Assembly: GCA_034717695.1 (NCBI GenBank)
Contig: JAYELS010000072.1
Location: 1-64,000, forward strand
Origin: NAT127 sp034717695
GTDB taxonomy: Bacteria > Pseudomonadota > Gammaproteobacteria > Pseudomonadales > Porticoccaceae
DNA: 64,000 nucleotides
Direction of reading: 5' to 3'
Under the pieces are notes generated by a model. That model was not told the DNA's origin. It saw only the letters and a list, made by a program, of their open reading frames with translations, and searched no databases. The first letter of the stretch is position 1; every line of letters starts with the position of its first letter. Below are positions 8,607 through 16,051 of this stretch, in pieces. Position numbers and translations under genes: made by a program.

Positions 8607-10286
8607 TCAGCCGCCCCGGGCGAGGGTGGCCCCGCGGGGGGCGTCAACCCCGGCATTGCCACGACCGAGCCCCAGGGCGGTACCAAGGATCGCCGCCGCC
8701 CGGGCGCCATCCCGCGGGTAGTCACCGCGCCAGGCCACGTGGTGATCCGGCCTGACCAGCACGCAGGCCGCGCCGTAGAGGACGTCGAGGCCCGATTCCA
8801 GTGTCTTGATCCGCAGCGGCATGCCCAGCGCCTTCGCCGCTTGCACCATGGTGTCGGCGTCCCCCGGTCGCAGGCACAGCAGGGTGAACCAGGGACCGAG
8901 GCTGTGGTAAAGGTTTTCGCCGTCGCGGAGGAAGACGCTGGGCAAGCGGGCCCCGGGCCCTGCGCTCGGGCGGTAGACCAGCGGGTCCGGGGCAAGGGGC
9001 ACCGCCCCGGGTTCCGCCATGACGATGGGCGAGTCCCCGTAGCTGTAGCCAAGCTCAAGGCCGGCGCATTCGTTCTCGGCGTTGCCGAGGGCCGCGATGC
9101 GATCCGCCACGCGGCGCCGCTCGGCGGCCCCGGCGCTCCCCGCCTCGTCGAGCAGCGGGGAATAGAGCCCCGCGATCTCCAGGCGCACGCCGTTGTGGCG
9201 CTCGGAGCCGGCGCAATTGGCCAGACCCACCGGGCGCCGCTCCCGCTCGTAGCTGTCGAGCAGGCCCTCGCCACCAAAGCCGTGGAGCACTGCGGCGAGC
9301 TTCCAGGACAGGTCGAAGGCATCGCCGATACCGGTATTCATGCCGTAACCGCCGGTGGGAATGTACTGGTGGACCGCGTCCCCGGCGAGAAACACCCGGC
9401 CCTGGCGGTAACGGTCGGCCACCAGCAGGTGGGGCGTCCAGCTGTTGGCCACCAGGATGCGGTGGGGGATGGGGCGCCCGACGAAATCGGCGATAAGGCG
9501 CCCGGGATCGACCGCCGCCGGGTCGACGTCGTCGGGAAAACGGGACAGAAGGGTCCAGGTATCCCTGTCGTTCTGGGCCACCAGGGTGCCCCGGTTGGAC
9601 TGGTAGTGCCAGGCCTTGCCCCAACGCTGCAGCCACTCCCGAGCGTCGGATCGAAAATGGGTGATGAACCGCCGCGCCACCCGCGCCCTGCCGGACAGGG
9701 GGATATCCAGCTGCCTGCGCACCTGACTGCCGCCGCCGTCGCAACCCACCAGGTAGTCGGCGGAGATGTGGCGGGCTTCCCCCGCGGCGTTGCGCACCCG
9801 GGCGGTGACGCCCCAGGCCTCGGCACTGAACTGTTCGAACTCCCAACCGAACAGCACCTCGATCAGGGGGTGATCCTCGATGGCCTTTTTCAGCACCGGC
9901 TCGATGAGCACCTGGGATACCCGCATCGGGGCCTCCGAGGGTTGCGAACCGTCGTTGACCCGGCGCATCCGCTCGTGGCACTCGGCGGCGCTGGGATAGC
10001 GAAAACGGTGCAACTCATGGCCCGTGAGCCGGGTGATCCAGGAAACGTCGAAGGGATTTTCATCGGGTACCGCCACCGCCCGCAGGGCATCGGCAAGGCC
10101 GAGCTTTCTGAACATCTCCATGCTGCGGGCATTGGTGATGTCCATCTTGGGATGGGTGGTGGTGGCGGGATTTCTTTCCGCCAATGTCACCGGGATTCCG
10201 TACTGGCCGAGGGCCTGGGCCAGGGTCATGCCCACCGGCCCGCCGCCCACCACCAGGACCCGCCTTGCTGTCTCCAACTCGTCCAC
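8607..10286 (-). CDS. FAD-binding aromatic-ring-type monooxygenase (PheA/TfdB/MhpA-like)
   Basis: 559 residues of the class A flavoprotein monooxygenase family (FAD_binding_3). The GxGxxG loop is VVGGGPVGMTLA at about residues 12-23. The DG motif is VGCDGGGSQVRR, and the GD motif with flavin contacts is FLAGDAVHQYIPTGGYGMN. The last ~150 residues fit the thioredoxin-like C-terminal domain of the phenol hydroxylase group. It should hydroxylate a phenolic or enolised ring carbon using NAD(P)H and O2. A near-consensus sigma-70 promoter lies 43 bases upstream of the ATG, and this gene opens a run of minus-strand genes down to 597. Confidence 0.85.
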   Translation of the reverse strand: MDELETARRVLVVGGGPVGMTLAQALGQYGIPVTLAERNPATTTHPKMDITNARSMEMFRKLGLADALRAVAVPDENPFDVSWITRLTGHELHRFRYPSAAECHERMRRVNDGSQPSEAPMRVSQVLIEPVLKKAIEDHPLIEVLFGWEFEQFSAEAWGVTARVRNAAGEARHISADYLVGCDGGGSQVRRQLDIPLSGRARVARRFITHFRSDAREWLQRWGKAWHYQSNRGTLVAQNDRDTWTLLSRFPDDVDPAAVDPGRLIADFVGRPIPHRILVANSWTPHLLVADRYRQGRVFLAGDAVHQYIPTGGYGMNTGIGDAFDLSWKLAAVLHGFGGEGLLDSYERERRPVGLANCAGSERHNGVRLEIAGLYSPLLDEAGSAGAAERRRVADRIAALGNAENECAGLELGYSYGDSPIVMAEPGAVPLAPDPLVYRPSAGPGARLPSVFLRDGENLYHSLGPWFTLLCLRPGDADTMVQAAKALGMPLRIKTLESGLDVLYGAACVLVRPDHHVAWRGDYPRDGARAAAILGTALGLGRGNAGVDAPRGATLARGG

Positions 10287-10328
10287 CCCTGTTATTGCCG
10301 ACGCCCCGGGGGCGCTCTGTCCTGGGAT

Positions 10329-10357
10329 CTTATAATTCTAATATGTTAGCATGTCAA
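10329..10357 (-). promoter_or_regulatory. Sigma-70 promoter for the FAD monooxygenase gene
   Basis: On the minus strand a perfect -35 TTGACA (10352-10357) is followed after exactly 17 bases by TATAAG (10329-10334). The spacer carries CTAACATATTAG, an imperfect inverted repeat that shares a CTAAC half with the island's operator but lacks its second half. The region is strikingly AT-rich against the local background. It may start transcription of 10286 down to 597. Confidence 0.8.
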
Positions 10358-10404
10358 GATGGCCGGGGCGCCGGGGCGCGGTACGTTATCGAGGGAGAAG
10401 AATC

Positions 10405-11661
10405 TCAGGGCCCCGGGCGATGGGCCCACCTGAAACTCGCCAGCGCCAGCAGCGCCGCGAAGGACATGACCGCGCCCATGGCCGTCAGCGCCTGCCCGCT
10501 GGCGGCCGCCCCCACCCAGGCCGCCGCCAGCGCCCCGAACAACATTTGCGCGCCGCGAAACAGCGCCGAGGCACTGCCGGCAATATGGGGCAGCGGTTGC
10601 ATCGCCTCGTGGGTGGCATTGGGCCGAATCAAGCCACTGCACAGGTTGTTGATGACCAGAAGGCCGAGGGTCGTGGCGGCGCTCCCCGCGCCGGCGAGTC
10701 CCGATGCCAGCAACAGCAGCGCCGAGCCCGCGCTGCCCAGCAGCGCCCCCACCAGGATCATCCGGGGAGAGAGCCCCGCCGCCAGCAGCCGATCGTTGAA
10801 GAGCGCACCCGCCATGATGCCAGCGGCGATGGCGGCGAAGATCATCCCATAGCCGGCCACCGATATGCCGTACTGCCCCATGAAGACGGCGGGCGAGGCG
10901 GCGATAAAGGCAAACATGCAGGCCACGCTGAAGCCGTTGCCGAGGGTATAGCCGAGGAACAGGCGGTTGCCGAGGGCCTCCCCATAGGCCCGCACCATGG
11001 GGCGAATGGCGGCCCCGGCGCCGCTCGGCGGGCGGGACTCTCCGAGCCCCAGGGCGACGAACACCAGCAACAGCAGCCCGATGATCCAAAGTACCGAGAA
11101 CACATGCCGCCAGCCGAGGCTCGCCACCACCAGGCTGCCTATCAGGGGCGCCACCACCGGCGCTATCCCCATCACCAGGGTGATCAGGGTCAGCACCCGG
11201 CGGCCCCGCAGGCCCTCGAAGCGGTCACGCACCACCGCAAGGGGTATCGCCGAGCAGATACCGGCCCCCACCCCCTGCACCAGGCGCCCGGCCATGAACA
11301 GGTCCCCCCGGGTGGCGGCGAAGCACAGCATGCCGCCGGCGGAGAACAGCAGAACACCGGCATACAGCACCGGCTTGCGACCGAGGCTGTCCGACAGGGG
11401 GCCGAACCACAGGGGCCCGAGGGCGTAGCCCAGCAGGAAGATCCCCACGGTCCCGGCCCCGCCACCCGGGGCCAGACCGAGATCCCGCTCCAGGTGCTGG
11501 AAACCCGGCAGGGCCATGTCGATGGCCAGGGGCGTCAGGGCCGACAGCAGGCTGAGGGCGAGAATGAGCACCCCGTCCCGGGACAGCCTCACCGCAGGGT
11601 GCCCGGGGTCGTCAGGCTTTGAGAATTTTTTGAATGGACGAGGCGGTGAACACCAGTTCAC
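10405..11661 (-). CDS. Bcr/CflA-type MFS exporter
   Basis: A 12-helix major facilitator protein (up to 418 residues). It has the drug/H+ antiporter signature GPLSDSLGRKPVLYAG between helices 2 and 3 and GRLVQGVGAG in helix 4, as in the Bcr/CflA group. The outermost ATG at 11661 lies 50 bases inside the thioesterase gene. A GTG at 11592, just before VRLSRDGVLILALSLL where the first helix begins, is an alternative start with no obvious ribosome site. It probably exports a toxic substrate or intermediate. The start is uncertain, the family is not. Confidence 0.8.
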   Translation of the reverse strand: MNWCSPPRPFKKFSKPDDPGHPAVRLSRDGVLILALSLLSALTPLAIDMALPGFQHLERDLGLAPGGGAGTVGIFLLGYALGPLWFGPLSDSLGRKPVLYAGVLLFSAGGMLCFAATRGDLFMAGRLVQGVGAGICSAIPLAVVRDRFEGLRGRRVLTLITLVMGIAPVVAPLIGSLVVASLGWRHVFSVLWIIGLLLLVFVALGLGESRPPSGAGAAIRPMVRAYGEALGNRLFLGYTLGNGFSVACMFAFIAASPAVFMGQYGISVAGYGMIFAAIAAGIMAGALFNDRLLAAGLSPRMILVGALLGSAGSALLLLASGLAGAGSAATTLGLLVINNLCSGLIRPNATHEAMQPLPHIAGSASALFRGAQMLFGALAAAWVGAAASGQALTAMGAVMSFAALLALASFRWAHRPGP

Positions 11662-12025
11662 CCCCCGCGTAGGCCTTGGCCTGGGAAAACACCAGGCTGC
11701 GGGTGCGCTGGGAAACGGTGCCGCAGACTTCCAGCAGCTCCCCCAGTTTTGGGGCGCGGATAAATTGCAGGTTGAGCTCGATGGCCACCACCGGAGGGCC
11801 GTCCGGATCCCAGGCGGGGGCGGCGGTGCCGATTTCCGCCATGCTGCTCATCACCGCGCCGTGGCAGAAGCCCCAGGCGTTGACATGATGCTTCTGGATT
11901 TCGAGGGCGGACCACACCTCCTCGACACCGTCCGCGCCGACGCAGCGCTTGTGGTGGATCTTGCCGATGTGATTGACGAAGGCGCTCGGGGATTCGTGGT
12001 GGAGATAATCCTTGGGGATGGTCAT
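11612..12025 (-). CDS. PaaI-like hotdog-fold thioesterase
   Basis: 137 residues with the hotdog signature HHVNAWGFCHGAVMSSMAE (residues 46-64). In PaaI-type thioesterases the Asn (here N49) and the HGG turn (here H55-G-A) bind and hydrolyse acyl-CoA. An AGGTGA ribosome site lies six bases before the ATG. The protein should release CoA from stalled or aromatic acyl-CoA intermediates. It is separated from the operon upstream by a rho-independent terminator at 12104-12131, so it may rely on read-through or on a weak promoter of its own that I cannot identify. Confidence 0.8.
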   Translation of the reverse strand: MTIPKDYLHHESPSAFVNHIGKIHHKRCVGADGVEEVWSALEIQKHHVNAWGFCHGAVMSSMAEIGTAAPAWDPDGPPVVAIELNLQFIRAPKLGELLEVCGTVSQRTRSLVFSQAKAYAGGELVFTASSIQKILKA

Positions 12026-12103
12026 TGTTCACCTGTCAATTGTTGGCCGGCGGCTTTCGTGGCGGGGGCTTGCGGGATGGCCCCGGGCGCCGGACCCTGC
12101 GGG

Positions 12104-12131
12104 AAAAAAGATCCCGGGAAAACCCGGGATC
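12104..12131 (-). terminator. Rho-independent terminator of the 19.1-12.2 kb operon
   Basis: A perfect 9-bp stem GATCCCGGG/CCCGGGATC with a four-base loop lies at 12110-12131. On the minus strand it is followed directly by six T residues (12104-12109). It lies 19 bases past the stop of the PF10118 gene. Confidence 0.88.
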
Positions 12132-12150
12132 GCTGTAGGGGGCTTTGGGG

Positions 12151-12975
12151 CTAGCTGGCGGCCTGGGGTGTCTCGTAGCGATCGAGGATGGCCTGCATCC
12201 CCGGGGGCGGCACCTTCTTGCCCGGGTCGTACCAGGGGGAAAATACCTTGATCAGATGCTTCTTGCTGGCCTTGGCCACCTTCTTCATCATGGCCTTTTC
12301 CCGGGCGATGGAGGCCTGGCGCTCCTCTTCGGTCATGGTGGCGCGGTCGACCCCCAGCAGGTATTCCTGGGCCTTGGCCGTATAGCCGCGGATATGCACC
12401 ACGGCGTAGACGAACACCGCCACCCGATAGAGCCAGGCGAAAAGGCCATTGCCGTAGAGGGTCTTGTAGACCTGGTAGCACACCTCGCGGTGTTCGAACT
12501 CCTCCGCCAGATGCCACTTCCACAACTCCAGGGCATCGGAATCGGCCCCTTCGAGGTACTCGTCGAGATCCTCGAAGATCACCTGGGCTGCGGTGGAGCC
12601 CATGGCCTCGAAACCCTCGCAGTAGGCGACATTGAAGCGCAGGGACTTTTCCTTGAGAAAGCGCACGTAGTCCTGCTGGTAGGGCTTTTCGACGGCCCTA
12701 AGGCCCTCGTAACCCTGCTCGTAGAGGGCCTGGTTGAAGGCCACGTGGTTCTTGCAGTGCTCCATCTCCTGCTTGTTGAAGATGGCGATATCCTGGTGCA
12801 GCTTTTCGTGCTTGGGATCGAGCACATCCTTGGCCCGCCGCATCACCTTCATCAGGTACGGCTCGATATGGGCCGGGACAATGGAAAAGGCATTGTAGGA
12901 CTGGGCGAACTCCGGTACTGGCGCCCACTTGGCGCGAATCTTGGCAAAATCCCAGCGGGGTGCGCGAACTTTCAT
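12151..12975 (-). CDS. PF10118-type putative metal-dependent hydrolase, ferritin-like
   Basis: 274 residues from the ATG at 12975, preceded by AGGAGA; a start seven codons upstream overlaps that site and is rejected. Two carboxylate-histidine pairs are visible: E70-x-x-H73 in FNKQEMEHCKNH and E159-x-x-H162 in HLAEEFEHRE. Together with the all-helical composition this matches the ferritin-like, probably diiron, fold of the PF10118 family, annotated as metal-dependent hydrolases but without a settled reaction. It is the last gene of the Rieske/FAD/2-oxoacid dehydrogenase operon. An oxygen-using or hydrolytic step on a pathway intermediate is possible; no reaction is claimed. Confidence 0.72.
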   Translation of the reverse strand: MKVRAPRWDFAKIRAKWAPVPEFAQSYNAFSIVPAHIEPYLMKVMRRAKDVLDPKHEKLHQDIAIFNKQEMEHCKNHVAFNQALYEQGYEGLRAVEKPYQQDYVRFLKEKSLRFNVAYCEGFEAMGSTAAQVIFEDLDEYLEGADSDALELWKWHLAEEFEHREVCYQVYKTLYGNGLFAWLYRVAVFVYAVVHIRGYTAKAQEYLLGVDRATMTEEERQASIAREKAMMKKVAKASKKHLIKVFSPWYDPGKKVPPPGMQAILDRYETPQAAS

Positions 12976-13008
12976 GGCTTTTCTCCTGCGGGCCATCGGG
13001 CCCGGGCG

Positions 13009-13758
13009 TTACGTTTGGACATCCAGTTCTTGGGGTTTCTCCAGCACCGACTCCAGGTGACGGAGGAAGCGGGCGGCGTCGGCGCCGTTGATCACCCGGT
13101 GGTCATAGCTGAGGGAAAAGGGGGTCTTGTGGCGCCACAGGGGCTGATCCCCCGCGCCCCGGGTCGGTTTCCAGTCGCTGCGGGTGACGCCGAGGATGGC
13201 CACCTCCGGGGCGTTGATGATCGGCGTGAAGCCGGTGCCGCCGATGCCGCCCAGGGAGCTGATGGTCATGCTGCCGCCACTCATCTCGGCGAGGGACAGG
13301 CCCTTCTCCCGGGCCTTGGCGGACAGCTCGGCAATCTCCGTGGACAGCTGGCGCAGGGGCTTTTTGTCGCAATCCCGCACCACCCCCACCAGCAGGCCAT
13401 TGGGGGTATCGATGGCGATGCCGATATGGAAATACTTTTTGAGAATGAGTTTTTTCCCACTGCCATCCAGGGATGCGTTGAAGTGGGGGAAGGCCCTGAG
13501 ACAGGCCACCAGCCCCTTGGCGAAAAACGCCAAGGGCGACACCTTCACATCGAGCCCCTGGCGGTAAGCCTCGAGGGCGGTGGTATCCACATCGTCGTGG
13601 TGGGTGACGTGGGGGATGCTCAGCCAGTTGCGGCTCATGAAACCGGCGGTGAGCCCCTGGATGCGGGACAGACTGGTCTCCTCCACCTCGCCAAAGACAC
13701 TGAAATCCCCTTCGGGCCAGGGGGGCAGTTTTTCCCAGAAGGGCTTTTGCTCGCTCAT
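13009..13758 (-). CDS. 2-oxoacid dehydrogenase E2 acyltransferase, catalytic domain only
   Basis: 249 residues from the ATG at 13758, covering only the catalytic core of dihydrolipoamide acyltransferases. The active site SYDHRVINGADAARF carries H220. Asn224 replaces the commoner Asp, as in the Azotobacter vinelandii E2p. No lipoyl domain and no peripheral-subunit-binding domain precede it; the lipoyl domain is a separate protein four bases upstream (13763-13996). The core would transfer the acyl group from lipoyl-lysine to CoA. Normal E2 chains are 400-650 residues, so the split layout is unusual. Whether it forms the standard 24- or 60-mer core is not visible. Confidence 0.85.
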   Translation of the reverse strand: MSEQKPFWEKLPPWPEGDFSVFGEVEETSLSRIQGLTAGFMSRNWLSIPHVTHHDDVDTTALEAYRQGLDVKVSPLAFFAKGLVACLRAFPHFNASLDGSGKKLILKKYFHIGIAIDTPNGLLVGVVRDCDKKPLRQLSTEIAELSAKAREKGLSLAEMSGGSMTISSLGGIGGTGFTPIINAPEVAILGVTRSDWKPTRGAGDQPLWRHKTPFSLSYDHRVINGADAARFLRHLESVLEKPQELDVQT

Positions 13759-13762
13759 GGGA

Positions 13763-13996
13763 TCAGGAAATCTCCGCCACCTTGGTGCCCACCGGGATGG
13801 GATCATCGCCGGGCTGCATGAGAATTCTCAGGGTGCCGCTGGCGGGGGATTCCACCTCGTTGATGGATTTGTCGCTCTCAAGGGAATAGATGGGCTGGCC
13901 CTCGGCTACCGTGGCGCCGTCCTCCACCAGCCATTCGGTGAGGGTGCCCTCCTGCATCGAAAAGCCGATTTTGGGCACCAGTACGTCTGTGGTCAT
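13763..13996 (-). CDS. Stand-alone lipoyl-domain protein
   Basis: A 77-residue biotin/lipoyl-attachment domain starting MTTDVLVPKIGFSMQEG, with the modification lysine K43 in ESDKS. Its length is exactly one lipoyl domain. The sequence is of the E2 type, unlike glycine-cleavage H protein, which has a different ETVK context and is longer. It lies between the E1 beta gene and the E2 catalytic gene. It should carry the acyl group from E1 to the truncated E2 as a diffusible swinging-arm protein. Confidence 0.88.
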   Translation of the reverse strand: MTTDVLVPKIGFSMQEGTLTEWLVEDGATVAEGQPIYSLESDKSINEVESPASGTLRILMQPGDDPIPVGTKVAEIS

Positions 13997-14032
13997 GCTG
14001 TTTTCTCCGGTCTGGCTCGGGTCGAGCGCTGG

Positions 14033-15019
14033 TCAGTTCAGTGTCTTGCGGATCGCCGCGATCACCTTGTCGGCATCGGGCATGAAGGCCTTTTCCAGGG
14101 GGTTCGAGTACGGCACCGCGGAACTCGGGGCACCGACCCGCTGCACCGGGGCGCGGAGCTGGCCGAACAGTTCCTCGTGGATCACCGAGGCGATCTCGGC
14201 ACCCACGCCGAACGCCCTGACGGCCTCGTGGGTGACCACGGCGCGGTTGGTCCTCGCCACGGCATTGAGCACGGTGTCCCGGTCCCAGGGCACGATGGTG
14301 CGCAGGTCGATGACCTCGACGCCGATGCCCTCCCCCGCCAGCTGCTCCGCCGCGGCGCTGGCCACCGCCACCTGGGGGCCATAGGTGATCACGGTGACAT
14401 CGCCGCCGTCCCGCACGGTGCGGGCCTGGCCGAGGGGAATGCGGGCGCCGGGATCGGCGGGGGCCTCGCCCTTCTGCCAGTAGGCGGGGAGGTTCTCGAT
14501 GAAGATACAGGGGTCGTCGTCGAAGATGCAGGCATTGAGCAGGCCCGACACCTCCGCCGGGGTGGCGCCGGTCACCACCTTGAGCCCGGGGGTGTGGGCG
14601 AACCAGGCCTCGAGGTAGTCGGCGTGCTGGCCGGCGGTGCCGAAACCCGCGCCGGTAGTGCAGCGGATGGTGAGGGGCACGGCGGTCTGGCCGCCGGACA
14701 TGAAGCGCAGCTTGGCGGCGTGGTTGGTGATCATGTCCATGGCCACGGTCATGAAGTTCATCAGCATGATCTCGGCGATGGGCCGCATGCCCGCCATGGC
14801 CGCGCCGATGGCGGCGCCGATGATGGCCTGCTCGGAAATGGGCGTCGAGCGCACCCGCAGGTCGCCAAAGCGGGTGGACAGCCCCTTGCTGGCGCCGTTG
14901 ACGCCCCCCTCCTCCGGATCGGCGACATCCTCGCCGAACAGCAGCACGGTGGGATCGCTCTCCATGGCGTGGTGGAGCGCCTCGTTGATGGCCTGCAGGG
15001 TGGTGATCTGTTTGCTCAT
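14033..15019 (-). CDS. 2-oxoacid dehydrogenase E1 component, beta subunit (AcoB/PdhB-like)
   Basis: 328 residues from the ATG at 15019 (MSKQITTLQAINEALHHAM). Family landmarks are LFGEDVADPEEGGV, the TPISEQAIIGAAIGAAMAG pyrimidine-binding region and a C-terminal transketolase half with VEVIDLRTIVPWD. The length equals typical beta subunits. It pairs with the alpha subunit ten bases upstream to form the thiamine-diphosphate-dependent decarboxylase that acylates the lipoyl protein. The 2-oxoacid substrate is not readable; pyruvate, branched-chain or acetoin-type substrates are possible. Confidence 0.88.
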   Translation of the reverse strand: MSKQITTLQAINEALHHAMESDPTVLLFGEDVADPEEGGVNGASKGLSTRFGDLRVRSTPISEQAIIGAAIGAAMAGMRPIAEIMLMNFMTVAMDMITNHAAKLRFMSGGQTAVPLTIRCTTGAGFGTAGQHADYLEAWFAHTPGLKVVTGATPAEVSGLLNACIFDDDPCIFIENLPAYWQKGEAPADPGARIPLGQARTVRDGGDVTVITYGPQVAVASAAAEQLAGEGIGVEVIDLRTIVPWDRDTVLNAVARTNRAVVTHEAVRAFGVGAEIASVIHEELFGQLRAPVQRVGAPSSAVPYSNPLEKAFMPDADKVIAAIRKTLN

Positions 15020-15029
15020 GGGTCGTTCC

Positions 15030-16025
15030 TCAGGCCGGGGCGAGTTCGTGGGTGAACACATCTTTGTAGAGCTCGGACGGATCCGGCCAGGGGGCCGCCA
15101 GGGCCTTTTCCACCGCCGCCTTGATGGCACTCTCGTGGCCGGTGTCGATGGCGGCGAGCTCCGCCTCGCTGGCATGGCCCTGGTCCATCAGCCACTGCCG
15201 GTAGCGGGGCACCGGGTCGGCGGCCATGGCGGCGGCTTTCTCGTCCTTGTCCATGTAGCCGTCGGCGTCGCCGAACACATGGCCGAAGAAGCGGAACGTC
15301 ACCGCCTCGATCAGGGTGGGGCCCTCGCCGGCCCGGGCGCGCTCGATGGCTTCCCTGGCCGCGGCGTGCATGGCGAGGGGGTCGTTGCCATCGACGTGGA
15401 TACCGGGCATGGAGTAGCTCGCCGCGCGGTCCGAGACCTTCGCCACGGCGGTGGCTTTCTCGAACTTGGTGTGCTCGCCGTAGCGGTTGTTCTGGCACAC
15501 GAACACCACCGGCAACTTCCACACGGAGGCCATGTTGAGGGCCTCGTGGAAGGCACCGATATTGGAGGCGGCATCGCCGAAGTAGGCCACCGTCACCCGG
15601 CCGTCACCCTTGATCTGGGACGCCAGGGCAAGGCCGTTGGCGATGGGCATGCTGGAGCCGACGATGCCGGTGGTGATCATGCAGCCGCTTTCCGGATGGG
15701 TGATGTGCATCGGCCCGCCCTTGCCCTTGCAGGTGCCGGTGGCGCGCCCCGCCAGCTCCGCCCAGAGCGCGTCGAGGGGCACGCCCTTGGCCAGCATGTC
15801 GTGGGTGCCGCGGTAGATGGTGCAGATGTAGTCGTCCCGCCGCAGGTTGACCGATACCGCGGAGGGGATCACTTCCTGGCCCCGGGGAGAGTAGTAGATC
15901 ATCGGCAGGCGGCCCGACATAAGTAGCTTGCGGGCGGTTTCGTCGTTGTGCTTGATCAACGACATCTTGCTGTACATGTCCAGCAGCACCGTCTTGTCGG
16001 GCTGGACCGGGTTGGCTGACGTCAT
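15030..16025 (-). CDS. 2-oxoacid dehydrogenase E1 component, alpha subunit (AcoA/PdhA-like)
   Basis: 331 residues from the ATG at 16025, preceded by GAGGAGA. The thiamine-diphosphate motif runs from G150-D151 to N180 (GDAASNIGAFHEALNMAS then VVFVCQNN), as in all E1 alpha chains. It also has the usual GKGGPMHI segment and an RFFGHVFGDADGY phosphorylation-loop equivalent. It decarboxylates a 2-oxoacid with the beta subunit encoded next. It follows the FAD dehydrogenase gene by 26 bp, so it shares the operator-controlled promoter at 19.2 kb with the Rieske oxygenase. Confidence 0.88.
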   Translation of the reverse strand: MTSANPVQPDKTVLLDMYSKMSLIKHNDETARKLLMSGRLPMIYYSPRGQEVIPSAVSVNLRRDDYICTIYRGTHDMLAKGVPLDALWAELAGRATGTCKGKGGPMHITHPESGCMITTGIVGSSMPIANGLALASQIKGDGRVTVAYFGDAASNIGAFHEALNMASVWKLPVVFVCQNNRYGEHTKFEKATAVAKVSDRAASYSMPGIHVDGNDPLAMHAAAREAIERARAGEGPTLIEAVTFRFFGHVFGDADGYMDKDEKAAAMAADPVPRYRQWLMDQGHASEAELAAIDTGHESAIKAAVEKALAAPWPDPSELYKDVFTHELAPA

Positions 16026-16051
16026 GGTGTTCTCCTCGATGGGAAATGCGT

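Noticed and set aside
12151..12996. Start of the PF10118 gene at 12996
   Set aside because: The MARRRKA extension would place the AGGAGA ribosome site inside the coding sequence; the ATG at 12975 has it at the right distance.
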